Shown piece after piece: positions 54,346 to 64,000 of a stretch of 64,000 nt of DNA (its first letter is position 1; each line of letters opens with the position of its first letter). A program made the position numbers and the translations under genes. The DNA comes from Pieris napi (taxonomy: Eukaryota; Arthropoda; Insecta; Lepidoptera; Pieridae), in NCBI RefSeq assembly GCF_905475465.1, contig NC_062257.1:3844001-3908000 (forward strand). The letters run 5' to 3'. Under the pieces are notes generated by a model that made no database searches, had not been told where the DNA came from, and saw only the letters and a list, made by a program, of their open reading frames with translations.

Positions 54346-54485
54346 AAATATATTATTAAAAGGAGTCCCTTTAGGCAAGGTTCCGAAGATACTGGCAGCG
54401 TTCCCCTTTAGTTATAATAGCTAGACTAATTCTTTGTTCGAGGTAGCTGCCAGATCTTCGGTCTCCTGTGATGTCGACTAACCAT
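54346..54485 (+). mobile_element. Repeat family E, second copy
   Basis: Same unit as 24645-24780 with ~7 bp extra in the centre (TTAGTTATAATAGC). Confidence 0.55.
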
Positions 54486-55169
54486 ATGACTTTATTATTT
54501 TATTTTTTATTATTACTTTGTAGTTTAAGAAAATTGTAAAAACTTGATTGTACATAAATAAACAAATATTATGAGACAGTTCAAACATATAAAGTCCTAT
54601 TATAAAACGTAGACTAAAGATATAGAAACTAGTAACAATCTTCCTTTAATTAATAGCCAATTAATCAAATAAGACTGAGAGATATTAATATTGGAATCGC
54701 TATTGATTTTACGTGGGAAATTCGCAGAGCTGAAAAATAATTAGGTGAAATATATATGTCGGAGAAATATCGTCACTCCGTCGATATTGGCATCATTAGT
54801 GGGCTTAGTGGGCGTCATGTGTGCGAGCACAAAAGACACGAATAATCATAGTACTTAATTTAAATTGATTTCTATTAACACTACAACATTTCCGTCATTC
54901 CACAACTAAGAGTTTTTTAGACATAGACAGAACATTTATTACTAATAAAAACACACACATATTTATTTATAACAGAAATACACACACATAATAAACAAAG
55001 ATAAAAAGAAAAATATAATGAGAGATATAATAAAAATCCCTTTTCCCATTCGGTTCGTTTCAAGTGTGTAATGCGTGTGATGTGGTTGTAATTGGCCCTG
55101 GCTCAGTATTATGCTGAGGAGCAGACTGTTCCACAGCGCTGGTCGTTCAGCCAGGAGACCACAGCAGCT

Positions 55170-55382
55170 AGTTTTTTAAGGCAGTTCCTGCCACGCACCA
55201 CCACTATGTGGAACCAGCTACCCATTGAAGTTTTTCCGAACCATTCGACTTAGGGTCGTTCAAGAAAAGAGCGTACCAATTCTTAAAAGGCCGACAACGC
55301 ACTCGTGAGCCCTCTGGCATTGAGAGTGTCCATGAGCGACGGTATCACTTATCATCAGATGAGCCTCCTGCTCGTTTGCCCC
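55170..55382 (+). pseudogene. LINE family L-A ORF2 C-terminal fragment
   Basis: GGCAGTTCCTGCCACGCACC, ATGTGGAACCAGCTACCC and CTTAAAAGGCCGACAACGCA. It ends at GCCTCCTGCTCGTTTGCCCC, the 3' end of the family. An M1 half follows at 55385. Confidence 0.8.
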
Positions 55383-55384
55383 CT

Positions 55385-55510
55385 GCCTTGCGATTCTTTA
55401 ACTCACTTTTCGAATTCGCACAGCGGTTTTCGCAGCGGCGGTCGCGCTCAAATCAGTCGTGAAGCAGTCATCTTACGATTTGGCATTCTGATAAACTATA
55501 AACTACAAGC
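55385..55510 (+). mobile_element. MITE M1, left half
   Basis: GCCTTGCGATTCTTTAACTC to the GGCATTCTGATAAACTATAA centre. The right arm is missing. Confidence 0.75.
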
Positions 55511-55515
55511 TCCCT

Positions 55516-55645
55516 CCTTATTCTAAGCTTGGCTGGAAGAAACCGCTTGTTAGCACTAAGGCCGCCCGTTGCCTAATAACTTATGTAACCTGTTTTATTG
55601 TGTGTGTTTAAGGTTACGAAGTGTTAATAAATAAAAGCAACAATA
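55516..55645 (+). mobile_element. Jockey-type LINE 3' UTR
   Basis: AAGCTTGGCTGGAAGAAACC and GCTTGTTAGCACTAAGGCCG, the 3' UTR block of a common LINE, ending in GTTAATAAATAAAAGC. Confidence 0.65.
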
Positions 55646-55819
55646 AAATTCAACGGTAAATTGACTCGATCATAACATTTCCTGACATTTGATTTGGACT
55701 ATTTAATTTATTCAAGTGCTGGAGGCGAATGTTTAGCATTCCGTGGACTGCGAAATGCACCAATACATCGATCCTGACTCAACTCCGACTGTCTACCATA
55801 TGCCGACAGCGAATTGTAT

Positions 55820-56878
55820 ATAGGCCATAGAAGAAAGAAAGAAGGAAGAAATCGGATGACGGTCGCAAGAAAGAAATGAGAGATAGAAGAAAGAAGAAAG
55901 CAAGAAATTGGATGACGGTGGAAAGAAATAAATGAGAGATAGAAGAAAGAAAAAAGGTAGAAATTCGATGACGGTGGCAAGAAAGAAATGAGAGATAGAA
56001 GAAAGAAGAAAGCAAGAAATTGGATGACGGTGGAAAGAAATAAATGAGAGATAGAAGAAAGAAAAAAAGGAAGAAATTGGATGACGGTGGCAAGAAATAA
56101 ATGAGAGATAGAAGAAAGAAGAAAGGAAGAAATTGGATGACGGTGGCAAGAAATAAATGAGAGATAGAAGAAAGAAGAAAGGAAGAAATTGGATGACGGT
56201 GGAAAGAAATAAATGAGAGATAGAAGAAAGAAAAAAAGGAAGAAATTGGACGACGGTGGCAAGAAATAAATGAGAGATAGAAGAAAGAAGAAATCAAGAA
56301 ATTGGATGACGGTGGAAAGAAATAAATGAGAGATAGAAGAAAGAAAAAAAGGAAGAAATTGGATGACGGTGGGAAGAAATAAATGAGAGATAGAAGAAAG
56401 AAAAAAAGGAAGAAATTGGATGACGGTGGCAAGAAATAAATGAGAGATAGAAGAAAGAAGAAAGGAAGAAATTGGATGACGGTGGCAAGAAATAAATGAG
56501 AGATAGAAGAAAGAAGAAAGGAAGAAATTGGTTGACGAAGGCAAGAAATAAATGAGAGATAGAAGAAATTGGATGACGGTGGCAAGAAATAAATGAGAGA
56601 TAGAAGAAAGAAAAAAGGAAGAAATTGAATGACGGTGGCAAGAAATAAATTAGAGATAGAAGAAAGAAAAAAGGAATAAATTGGATGACAGTGGCAAGAA
56701 ATAAATGAGAGACAGAATAAATTGGATGACGGTGGCAAGAAATAAATGAGAGATAGAAGAAAGAAAAAAGGAAGAAATTGGATGAAGGTGGCAAAAAATA
56801 AATGAGAGATAGAAGAAAGAAAAAATGACGAAATTGGATGACGGTGGCAAGAAATAAATGAGAGATAGAAGAAAGTAT
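55820..56878 (+). repeat. 56-57-bp purine-rich minisatellite, ~18 units
   Basis: Unit core GAAATTGGATGACGGTGGCA, AGAAATAAATGAGAGATAGA and AGAAAGAA(A/G)AAAGGAA. Two units (near 56560 and 56715) lack the AGAAAG part. Variants with GGTGGAAAG and GGTGGCAAG are interspersed. The minus frames of up to 378 codons, rich in SFFYLSFIS and HRHPIS, are repeat translations, open because the unit lacks stops on that strand. Confidence 0.95.
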
Positions 56879-56954
56879 TTATATCTATTTTTGTTAAATC
56901 ATAAATGTATATCAATAAGATGTGGATGAATAAACGCTTATTATTTATTTATTA

Positions 56955-57329
56955 CTAGCAGACCGGCCAAGCATTGCTGTGGCTAAGGTTTTTGTTATAT
57001 TACATGGTAGTAAACTATTCAAGGGAAACGGTAGGAGAACACCAATCATGGGGACCACCATGCTTTTTTGATGGTTATGCCATTAAATTGTAGCTTATGT
57101 GAAACGTTGGTACTTTCAACACAGCGCCATCTGTTAGAATTGTGACTATCAAATAATAAACAAATATTTTGCAATAAAATAATATTGCGGGTAATTTGAG
57201 GTGTATCCTATCTTTTAAGTTAGATCAGACTGCACACGGTGTGTAAATTTGACTGAAATCGGTTCGGTAGTTTAGGAGTCCATAGCGGACAAACAACGTG
57301 ACACGTAATTAATATATACATATTTAAGA
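56955..57329 (-). mobile_element. Non-autonomous Helitron H1, second copy
   Basis: The complement begins TCTTAAATATGTATATATTA and ends GGCCGGTCTGCTAG. In this orientation it starts CTAGCAGACCGGCC. Nearly the same length as 15376-15752. Confidence 0.92.
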
Positions 57330-57632
57330 TTACTATCGGCTAAAGAAAATAAGGAAATAAATAAAAATTAAAACAATGTTTTCTTGTTACGATGTTCATG
57401 AGCTACCGACTGAAAAGATTTAATTTATTAAAATTAACCGCGTTGTACCAAAAAAAGCTTATTCTAAAATTGCATATTAAGCGTGAAAATCATGAATGTT
57501 AAAAAGGTTTCTCTGATAAGATGTTTTAAGATTTCTGGCTGCTTGCCACGCGGCTGATTTAAAAGAAAAATTACTGTTGGAGATTCTACTATACGATTTT
57601 TTATACCCCTTATTAGGGTGAAGTGAACACTG

Positions 57633-57920
57633 AACAGTGTTGGCCTAGTGGCTTCAGCATGCGACTTTCATCCCTGAGGTCGTAGGTTCGATCCCCGGCT
57701 GTGCACCAATGGACTTTCTTTCTATGTGCGCATTTAACATTCGCTCGAACGGTGAAGGAAAACATCGTGAGGAAACCAGCTTACCTAAGACCCAACACGA
57801 CGGCGTGTGTCAGGCACTGGAGGCTGATTACTTGCCTATTATATTGAAAAATGATTATAAAACAGATTAAGAAATCTGAGGCCTAAAGAGGTTGTAGCGC
57901 CACTGATTTATTTTTTATTA
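57633..57920 (+). mobile_element. S1 SINE, sense, full length
   Basis: A-box TGGCCTAGTGG and B-box GGTTCGATCCC are both intact, then the central block and the tail AGAGGTTGTAGCGCCACTG followed by TTTATTTTTTATTA. The best candidate in the window for a copy with working internal promoter boxes. Confidence 0.93.
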
Positions 57921-57949
57921 TTAGGTAGAAGCAGAATCTCTATAAAGCA

Positions 57950-58160
57950 AGATAAGTGCCGGTCACCATCACCATGTGGAAACAGCTTTTTCTTTCATCT
58001 TCTTTTGCGAACTTGCGAACTGTGGAATCGACACCCGGTGGGGGTCTTCCCTGACAGATACGACCTCCAACTATTCAAAGTTAGTCTTCTCCCTAAAAGG
58101 CCAGCAACGCACCCACTAAAAATAGGTGTCCATAGGATGCTTGCCCTCCCATTATATTTA
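57950..58160 (+). pseudogene. LINE family L-C ORF2 C-terminal fragment
   Basis: One frame reads RTCELWNRHPVGVFPDRYDL, QLFKVSLLPKRPATHPLKIG. This is the 'R...LWN.LP..VFPDRYDL..FK' C-terminus. The 3' part (CCGGCAACGCAC-like, ACTAAAAATAGGTGTCCATAG) corresponds to the satellite monomer at 41-43 kb. Confidence 0.8.
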
Positions 58161-58164
58161 AAAG

Positions 58165-58529
58165 AAAAGTACATAAGCGTACATAAGTACACGCACCCTT
58201 TTTACTTCTTTGGCTTTCTTTGAAAAAGCATTGCTAAATTTCTTTGAAAAAATAATTAAACTCCTTTATTTGTTTAAAAGGTACTACAAAGGTCATTATG
58301 GTAATTCTTGGTATAGCTGCTAACTTCAAGCATATTCTATTTCGTTTTACTTGTAGATTGTCTTATTCCCATCTGGCTGCGCACGCTCGGCGCCCGGCTG
58401 GTTTAAAAAGAATTCGTTAGTGGGCAACTTCATACTGATAATTTTGGGTCACGGTGCGGGCGCATCGTAAAATTTCACTCTTATCAATTTTTCATAACGC
58501 GCCTAAAGAAGTATAACTTCAAAAATACC
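58165..58529 (-). mobile_element. Paired-palindrome element, family P3
   Basis: One end has GTACATAAGTACACGCACCC near 58180. The other ends CGCGCCTAAAGAAGTATAAC, TTCAAAAA. The shared block GGTCACGGTGCGGGCGCATC lies in between. Confidence 0.65.
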
Positions 58530-58676
58530 GAACCAATTCGACTTAGGGTCCTTCACAAAAAGAGCGTCTCAATTTTTAAAAGGCCGGCAAAGCACGTGCG
58601 AGCCTTCTGGCAATGTGAGTCCATGGTATCCTTTAACATCAGGTGAACCTCCTGCATGTTTACCTGCTATTCTATA
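58530..58676 (+). mobile_element. LINE family L-A 3' fragment between two P3 elements
   Basis: CCGAACCAATTCGACTTAGG to GGTGAACCTCCTGCATGTTT, diverged. Confidence 0.75.
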
Positions 58677-59054
58677 TAAAAATGGGTGCGTGTACTTATG
58701 TACGCGCGTAAGATGTTATACTTCTTTGGCATTATTAAAAAATAGTTTTTGATTGCATGCAAATAATTAATTACAATTAAATAATCAAAGACTGGAAAAG
58801 GAGTAATTATAGTCCATAAAGTTCAGTTTACATTTGAAAAATTAAATAAATAAATATTTTTTATTATTCTCTTACATTAAGTCTAACATAAATTCTATTA
58901 TTTTTCGAATGTTGTTTTTAAATTATGTCCAATGCCGTAGCATCTTCCGAGGGCAACTTCATTCTGTTAATTTTGTGTCACGGTGCGCGTTCATCGTAAA
59001 ATTTCACTCTCATCAATTTTTCATAACGCGCCTAAAGAAGTATAACATCAAAAA
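58677..59054 (-). mobile_element. Paired-palindrome element, family P3
   Basis: Starts GGGTGCGTGTACTTATGTAC, GTTATACTTCTTTGGC and ends CGCGCCTAAAGAAGTATAAC, ATCAAAAAA. Both ends are intact, giving a 378-bp unit. Confidence 0.8.
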
Positions 59055-59339
59055 AACCTATCTTCTTCTGAGGACAGGTACTTGCTTAAAAAACGTTTCA
59101 ATACTCAGATATATGTCTAATCGGTCTACATATGAAAGAACATCATTTCTATTCATTTGAAGTAGCGAGTTGCTCTTGAAAATAGCTTGCGTTCGTGGAT
59201 TTCCCTAGGGATTGGCAGAGTCAATATAACCGCAAATCAAACCTGTGTATTAACAATGTTTATCTTGGCTTGGACAATTCCATCGCACACTGCATTAGAA
59301 TCCAGGCAGAAATGTCCATTGTTGCAAATCCAGGGTACC

Positions 59340-59420
59340 TCCGACCTGTCGCTGAAGCCACTAAGCCAACACTGGATACAGACATTTGAGGCCTAGACCT
59401 AAAAGGTTGTACCGCCACTG
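59340..59420. mobile_element. Two S1 SINE scraps in opposite orientation
   Basis: GCTGAAGCCACTAAGCCAAC is the head in reverse. It is followed directly by TTTGAGGCCTAGACCTAAAA, the tail in sense orientation. Confidence 0.6.
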
Positions 59421-59504
59421 GTTAGTTTATTCTTATACATTAAAATAAACACTTACTATATTTCAGTAAATTAATAAATGAAAGATTTCTATATATATGA
59501 ACTT

Positions 59505-60236
59505 TTTGAAGTTATACTTCTTTTGGCACGTTAGGGAAAAATTATGACAGTAAATTTATACGATGCGTGCGCACACCGTCACAAATAACCGACACCGCAC
59601 ACCGTCACAAAAAGCCGACACCCTGAATATCTATTCAAAAGTCGGTAAAACAGTCTGGGCTAGTTGGCGCTTGCTCTGTTATATCGACAAGTTGCATTGT
59701 CTGTCAAAGCGTAGTGTTTTTCAGAGTCGTGTTTATTTAAACCAAAATAATGTTTTCTATACGAAAAAACCTGTTCCAATGTGATAAATAAATAATAGTT
59801 AAAAAAAAACTAAAAAACACGCTTTTAAAGCACATCAAACTAAAAAGTGAAAAATAATTCCTAATTTGGGCTGAAAATGGTAATGAACAAAAAATACTGG
59901 TATTATTGTGAAAAAGCGTGGCGCGCTCTGTGCCATACTTTTCGTCTATCGAGCAACCCACGCTTTTTCACAATTAAAAGTGGGTCAAAATCGAGTCCGA
60001 AGGAGTCGGTTACATGGTGAAGGTGAAGCTAATATAAAGCGTGTAAAAACAGTGTTTATTGTAAAATATCATAATTAGTACATATTCTATCGTTTCGATT
60101 GGAAGTGACCATTAAAATGGACAAGAAAAATGCAATTCGAAGAGGGGAAACGTCCCTCAAAAGTGCTCGAAGAAAATTATTACGCCAAAGAAGTATAACC
60201 TCTAACGCGTGTACATAAGTACAAACACGTTTTTTT
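59505..60236 (+). mobile_element. Paired-palindrome element, family P3, with nested family G repeat
   Basis: Left end TTTTTGAAGTTATACTTCTT, right end GCCAAAGAAGTATAACCTCT, AACGCGTGTACATAAGTAC and a T run. It is longer than the other P3 copies because family G occupies 59797-60048. Confidence 0.78.
59797..60048 (+). mobile_element. Repeat family G, loop in opposite orientation
   Basis: Collinear with 3270-3392 up to AAAAAGCGTGG, then a 34-nt loop (59923-59956) that is the reverse complement of the loop at 3393-3426, then CCCACGCTTTTTCACAA. After that comes GTGGGTCAAAATCGAGTCCG, in reverse at 3150. The arms here pair over ~16 bp. Confidence 0.75.
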
Positions 60237-61136
60237 TAATTCCTTCTATTGAAATACTCCGTAATTGCTAACAAATTATTTAATTATAAAACGAGTATGA
60301 TTAATACATGTTCGATAAGAACGATAATAGTTTTTCCCGGGGTAGATATAATTAATCAAGCCTTGCTCGTCTCGCCCATAAATCATCCCAGGACTGTAGA
60401 CTATAATTTGTAAGTTCTGTGGCAGCTCCATTTTTCTTACACATTTCCGCGAACATTTGAATTTATTAGGATAAAACAAATACACATCAAACATGAAACA
60501 AAAGAAGAAAGAGCATTTAATTTATCCTTCAGGTTTTAGAGAGAATTATGTATAACCGCTGAACGGTAGATCAGTAGATAACATAAAAATTCGAAATAAA
60601 TAATATAACAATAAATAAATATTTTATCTAAGAAAAGTAATTTTTTTTATTTATTAACAATAAAAAACAAAAAAAAATAATGATAATAACTAAAAATTAA
60701 AAATTAGTAATACAAACTAAAACTAAAAAGATAAAAAAAAAATAACAATAATAGAAATAAACAAAACTAAATGAAAAGTTAAACCACATTAAGAGCCTGC
60801 AAAACAAAGTTAAACAAAGATTAGTGTGAATATTAAAGTTAAATATTTTATATAAATAAACTAGACAGTAATTGTAATAACTAAAATATTAATAATTGTA
60901 ATAACTAATTGTATAAACTAAATTTATAAATATAAAATGAAAACAATTTAAATGTTAGATTCTCTGTGTATTGTTAGGTTTTAATAAATAATATATCTAT
61001 GTGGTACTTATTTTATCTACAGCTAACATAAATATCATATACAATCAGTATATTAAAGATGGTATACCTACATGATATATATACAAAAAGGTTCTAACAT
61101 TCCTAGATCATAATAATAAAAATTATTTTTAAAAAA
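60237..61136. other. A-rich sequence, no feature supported
   Basis: Low-complexity AATAA-rich DNA from about 60590 to 61130. A 72-codon minus frame at 60276-60494 shows no recognisable domain. Confidence 0.45.
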
Positions 61137-61422
61137 TCAGTGGCGCTACAACCTCTTTAGGTATTGGCCTCAGATTTCTGAATCTGTTTCATGATCATTT
61201 TTAAATCTAATAGGCAAATAGGTGATCAGCCTCCAGTGCCTGACACACGCCGTCGACTTTTTGGGCCTAAGACACGTCGGTTTCCTCACGATGTTTTCCT
61301 TCACCGTTCGAGCAAATATTAAATGCGCACATAGAAAGTCCATTGGTGTACAGCCGGGGATCTAACCTACGACCTCAGGTATGAGAGTCGCACGCTGAAG
61401 CCTCTAGGCCAACACTGCTCAA
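61137..61422 (-). mobile_element. S1 SINE, antisense, near full length
   Basis: CAGTGGCGCTACAACCTCTT to GGCCAACACTGCTC. The B-box carries one change (GGTTAGATCCC on the minus strand). Confidence 0.92.
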
Positions 61423-61454
61423 AGAATTATTTAAAAATTATTAAAAAGAAAATT

Positions 61455-61640
61455 AAAACAAATTTAAAAAGTTTGGTCACTGTGGCAGTGTACCTTTAAC
61501 GCTAGCAGCATTTCCTCGCTGTATTGCGATATTTATTCGTTGTGGCGTCTACTAAATCTTTAATTAGCGCCTGTGTACTTGAACCCCACGGCACAAGAGT
61601 CTCTATTCCAAAGAGAACAAAATCAAAGTTGGAAGAAAGA
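61455..61640 (-). pseudogene. TE protein fragment, family L-D
   Basis: Shows AAAGTTTGGTCACTGTGGCA, CGCTGTATTGCGATATTTAT and TGAACCCCACGGCACAAGAG. The complement encodes FGIETLVPWGSSTQALIKDL, then the NTARKC region. The two L-D signature parts appear adjacent, so an internal stretch is deleted. Confidence 0.65.
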
Positions 61641-62239
61641 CTTTTATATTTGAGCTGTCAATTATTTTCCGTTATTATTTTTTTTGTTAAGATTAAAAAG
61701 GATACAATTTGTTTACCAATTATCAAAAAATTCTGTTTATGTATAAGAGATTAAAGCCAGCAAATATTTGCTCCAAAAAGTCGGTTTGTTTTATGTGTTA
61801 ACGCCCAACACTAATATTGAGCGAATATACAAATGTATGAAAAACCGTTTATAAAGTTTGTGCTACGAGTGATTGTAACATTCTCAATAGATGTGGAAAA
61901 TATATGAAATCTGAGAACCATTTTGCAACGTCACTACCTCTAAACGACCTATTCCTTGGAAGCAATCACTTGTAAAGAGTAGGTCATCCGCAAATAGAGT
62001 AGAAAACGTTAGAAAAATGAACCTAATACTATTTTATATACACCATAATCTGTGCAATCTAACCGATAGTTGTAGAAGAAAAAAAGGAATTGTATTTTTT
62101 TGACTTTGATTTTTAATTTCACATTTTGTAGTAATTAAAAAATTATTATACTAAACATATCGCGCAACCCTATACAACGACCAATATTTAAGCCTTGACT
62201 TGTTTAAATCGCGGAATATGGTTAAAAGGAGTATTAAGA

Positions 62240-62500
62240 ATATTCATAGCGTAGCTTCAGTGTGCGACTCGGTCGTAGATTTGATCCCCGGCGGAATTTC
62301 TTTCTATGTGCGTATTTAACATTCGCTCGAACGGTGATGGAAACCATTGAGAGGAAACTGGCTTGCCTAGACCCAAAAAGTCCACGGCGTGCGTCAGGCA
62401 CCGGAGGCTGATCACTTGCCTATTAGATTAAGAAATTATCATGAAACGGATACAGAAATCTGAGGCCCAGACCTTAAAACCACTGGTTTTGGTTTTTTGT
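62240..62500 (+). mobile_element. S1 SINE, sense, diverged
   Basis: GCTTCAGTGTGCGACTC, GATTTGATCCCCGGC (B-box changed), CGAACGGTGATGG and CAGAAATCTGAGGCCCAGAC. Confidence 0.8.
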
Positions 62501-62541
62501 GTAAAAATTAAATGTAAATTGATCTAGACTAATTGCTATTA

Positions 62542-62714
62542 TCTACTATATAAAAATAAGTCGGGTTTTCCTTCCACGGTTTTGCTTTTGTTGGAAAGGT
62601 GAGGTAGCAAAGAAAATTCAGGAAAAATTTCATCAGAAAAGCGGGATCACCAAACGAAATGTTACATAAAACGAAGCCATCTGGTGGCGAAACGGAGTTC
62701 GCCGAGTTTGCTAG
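62542..62714 (+). mobile_element. Non-autonomous Helitron H4, deleted copy (173 bp)
   Basis: TCTACTATATAAAAATAAGT to GTTCGCCGAGTTTGCTAG with A before and T after. Lacks about 50 bp of the 25.7-kb copy. Confidence 0.9.
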
Positions 62715-63063
62715 TTAGTCTATATAATAAGCATTTTGTTTAATTAATAAAGTGTAAAATTCGACCGAAATATATCAAAGAAATTCGTAGTTAATAATAA
62801 TTATGTATTGGGTAGAATGGACCTGGTTTTGCCGCACTGCGGCCTCAGAGCGAAAGTGTACATATTTTCGTTTACAAAGTAAATGGTGTGGTCCCTATGG
62901 AGTGGGGTTGACTCCGTTTTAAAAGAGTCTAAAATTAGTCTGCAGTGGAACTACAAGGCCAAGTTAAATTACATTTGAACTGAAACAAAGTTTCTAAATA
63001 TCGCTTAGTTTAGTGGTTAAGCGATTTTCAAACTTTAGGTTTAATTCAGAGTCGATTCTAGTA

Positions 63064-63495
63064 CAGGCAGTCCTCGTACTTACGTGTTCGGTAAGTAGAG
63101 ACATATTTTTACATATTAACTCGAAATTAATAAAGGATATACATACTTTATTATCAAAAGTAAGTTCTTAAAATAATTATATAGGCACTTATGAAAATTG
63201 CTAGTAGGTACACATATGAGAAATAATAAATTAAACTTTTGGCATAAAGAAACTATAAATTCTAGAATGCTTCGCTTCTTTCTTCTTGCTATACAAATCT
63301 TGGTAACACTGATAGGCTGCACAAATTTTGTTATTAACGGTGAAACTTCTCTCAAAATTAGGATCATTTTCTTCAAAAATTTTCATGGTATTCTCCAAAT
63401 TTGCACAAGAGTACTGAGTAGTGAATTCTCGTATGCCGAAAGTGTCAAAACATTGTTCGACATAACTTGAAACGACGTAAGTCGAGGACTGCCTG
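63064..63495. mobile_element. Tigger/pogo-type element relic with TA target
   Basis: CAGGCAGTCCTCGTACTTAC at the left and GTAAGTCGAGGACTGCCTG at the right, flanked by TA (63062-63063 and 63496-63497). 432 bp, carrying the end of a transposase on the minus strand. Confidence 0.88.
63231..63440 (-). pseudogene. Tigger-like transposase C-terminal fragment
   Basis: The minus frame reads REFTTQYSCANLENTMKIFE, ENDPNFERSFTVNNKICAAY and QCYQDLYSKKKEAKHSRIYS, FF, then MPKV and stop. The 'FEE.DPN.ER......I..A...Y..LY.EKK.A....I.SFF' pattern is the C-terminus of CENP-B/Tigger-like pogo transposases. The DNA-binding and DDE parts are absent. The upstream part of the open frame (to 63584) crosses the element end and is not transposase. 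Confidence 0.82.
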
Positions 63496-63499
63496 TATG

Positions 63500-63680
63500 T
63501 ATATGTCACCGTAAAATTGTAAACACCGTTAGATTGCAATCTATCTCGCGAGATTGTAAACTGTCCAAAAATTGTGAACCTCAACGAACTGCTAACAATT
63601 TAACGGTAGATTGTAATCTATCGAAGTGAAACCGTCAAATTACAATCTTAAAATTTTCAAATTGTTAACTGTCCGATGGC
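63500..63680. repeat. Inverted-repeat-rich segment
   Basis: TTAGATTGCAATCTAT and GTAGATTGTAATCTATCG, plus AATTGTAAAC and GTTAAC-like pieces, repeat in both orientations. This could be a small MITE. Confidence 0.45.
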
Positions 63681-64000
63681 TATCCCTGATTGGTTAGCTT
63701 TATAGTAGACCGTTCTATGTCCATAGGAATGAAACACGGGTATCAGTCAAATAAACTGAATGCACTTCAAGAATTGTGACATCAAGTATTTATTCATTAC
63801 TTAGTAGGTAATAAATAATTCTGACATCACGAAACGGTGGTAATACGTAACATTAAATCTCGACTCTGAGGGTAAAGAAAGAAAGCCTTACAGCGTGAAA
63901 CTATCTCTATTTTTCTTATGCAAAAATCTACCTACTACTAACCGCAAAATCATTACATCCAGACTAAAGTTACACTAATCAGGACCATTGACCTCCTCCA

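Noticed and set aside
55779..56915. 378-codon minus-strand frame and several overlapping long frames
   Set aside because: They are translations of the 56-57-bp minisatellite; all share SFFYLSFIS/HRHPIS and change frame with unit length.
60276..60494. 72-codon minus frame as a host gene
   Set aside because: No recognisable motif, no neighbouring exon and A+T-rich context; chance cannot be excluded.
63231..63584. Full 117-codon frame as a transposase
   Set aside because: Only the C-terminal ~65 codons match; the first part crosses the inverted repeat and flank.

Overview
The window looks like gene-poor, repeat-saturated nuclear DNA of an insect, most likely a lepidopteran. The reasons are A+T richness, tRNA-derived SINEs of a lepidopteran type, short non-autonomous Helitrons ending in GCTAG, Jockey/CR1-like and RTE-like LINE tails with the C-terminal 'PRT..WN.LP' signature, and Harbinger, Tc1 and Tigger relics. 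The organism call rests on recognising repeat families, not on a host gene. No complete host gene, rRNA, true tRNA gene or CRISPR array was found. Nearly all long reading frames are repeat translations or antisense of repeats.

Layout. 1-15.8 kb is a tandem duplication (offset 8301 bp). Its first ~4.9 kb is almost identical between copies, then similarity drops abruptly to a clearly diverged ~2.5 kb. Later insertions in copy 2 (a Helitron and a truncated LINE) can be read exactly against the empty site in copy 1. 15.8-30 kb is a patchwork of LINE ends, SINEs, Helitrons, a PIF/Harbinger relic with TA-flanked inverted repeats, and short elements with paired palindromic ends. 30-41 kb holds more of these, a poly-G MITE, a 60-bp perfect palindrome and two Tc1-like relics. 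41.2-43.0 kb is a ~180-bp satellite (about ten monomers, two types, possible five-monomer higher order) that grows out of the 3' end of a LINE still visible at its right edge.

45.0-51.9 kb is the most structured part. A 1.9-kb element with two 503-bp inverted arms carries a 4989-bp Ty3/gypsy-type LTR retrotransposon in its left arm; the right arm preserves the empty TATATA target. The retrotransposon has 327-bp LTRs that read identical, a tRNA-Leu-like primer site, a gag start codon inside the LTR, a palindrome-rich minisatellite in its 3' untranslated part, and a pol lacking the reverse transcriptase core. It is therefore young but defective. 52-64 kb has further LINE pieces, a 56-bp purine-rich minisatellite, Helitrons, SINEs, four paired-palindrome elements and a Tigger/pogo relic.

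The best candidates for undescribed biology are (1) three sequence-diverged element families (P1-P3) that share one terminal architecture of two adjacent palindromes, with variable numbers of terminal modules; (2) a repeat (family G) whose 34-nt hairpin loop is found in both orientations; (3) the LINE-derived satellite; and (4) the abrupt identity step in the tandem duplication, which could be gene conversion or an assembly artefact. Mixed-orientation nested fragments would suit a piRNA-producing or heterochromatic region, which is inference only.
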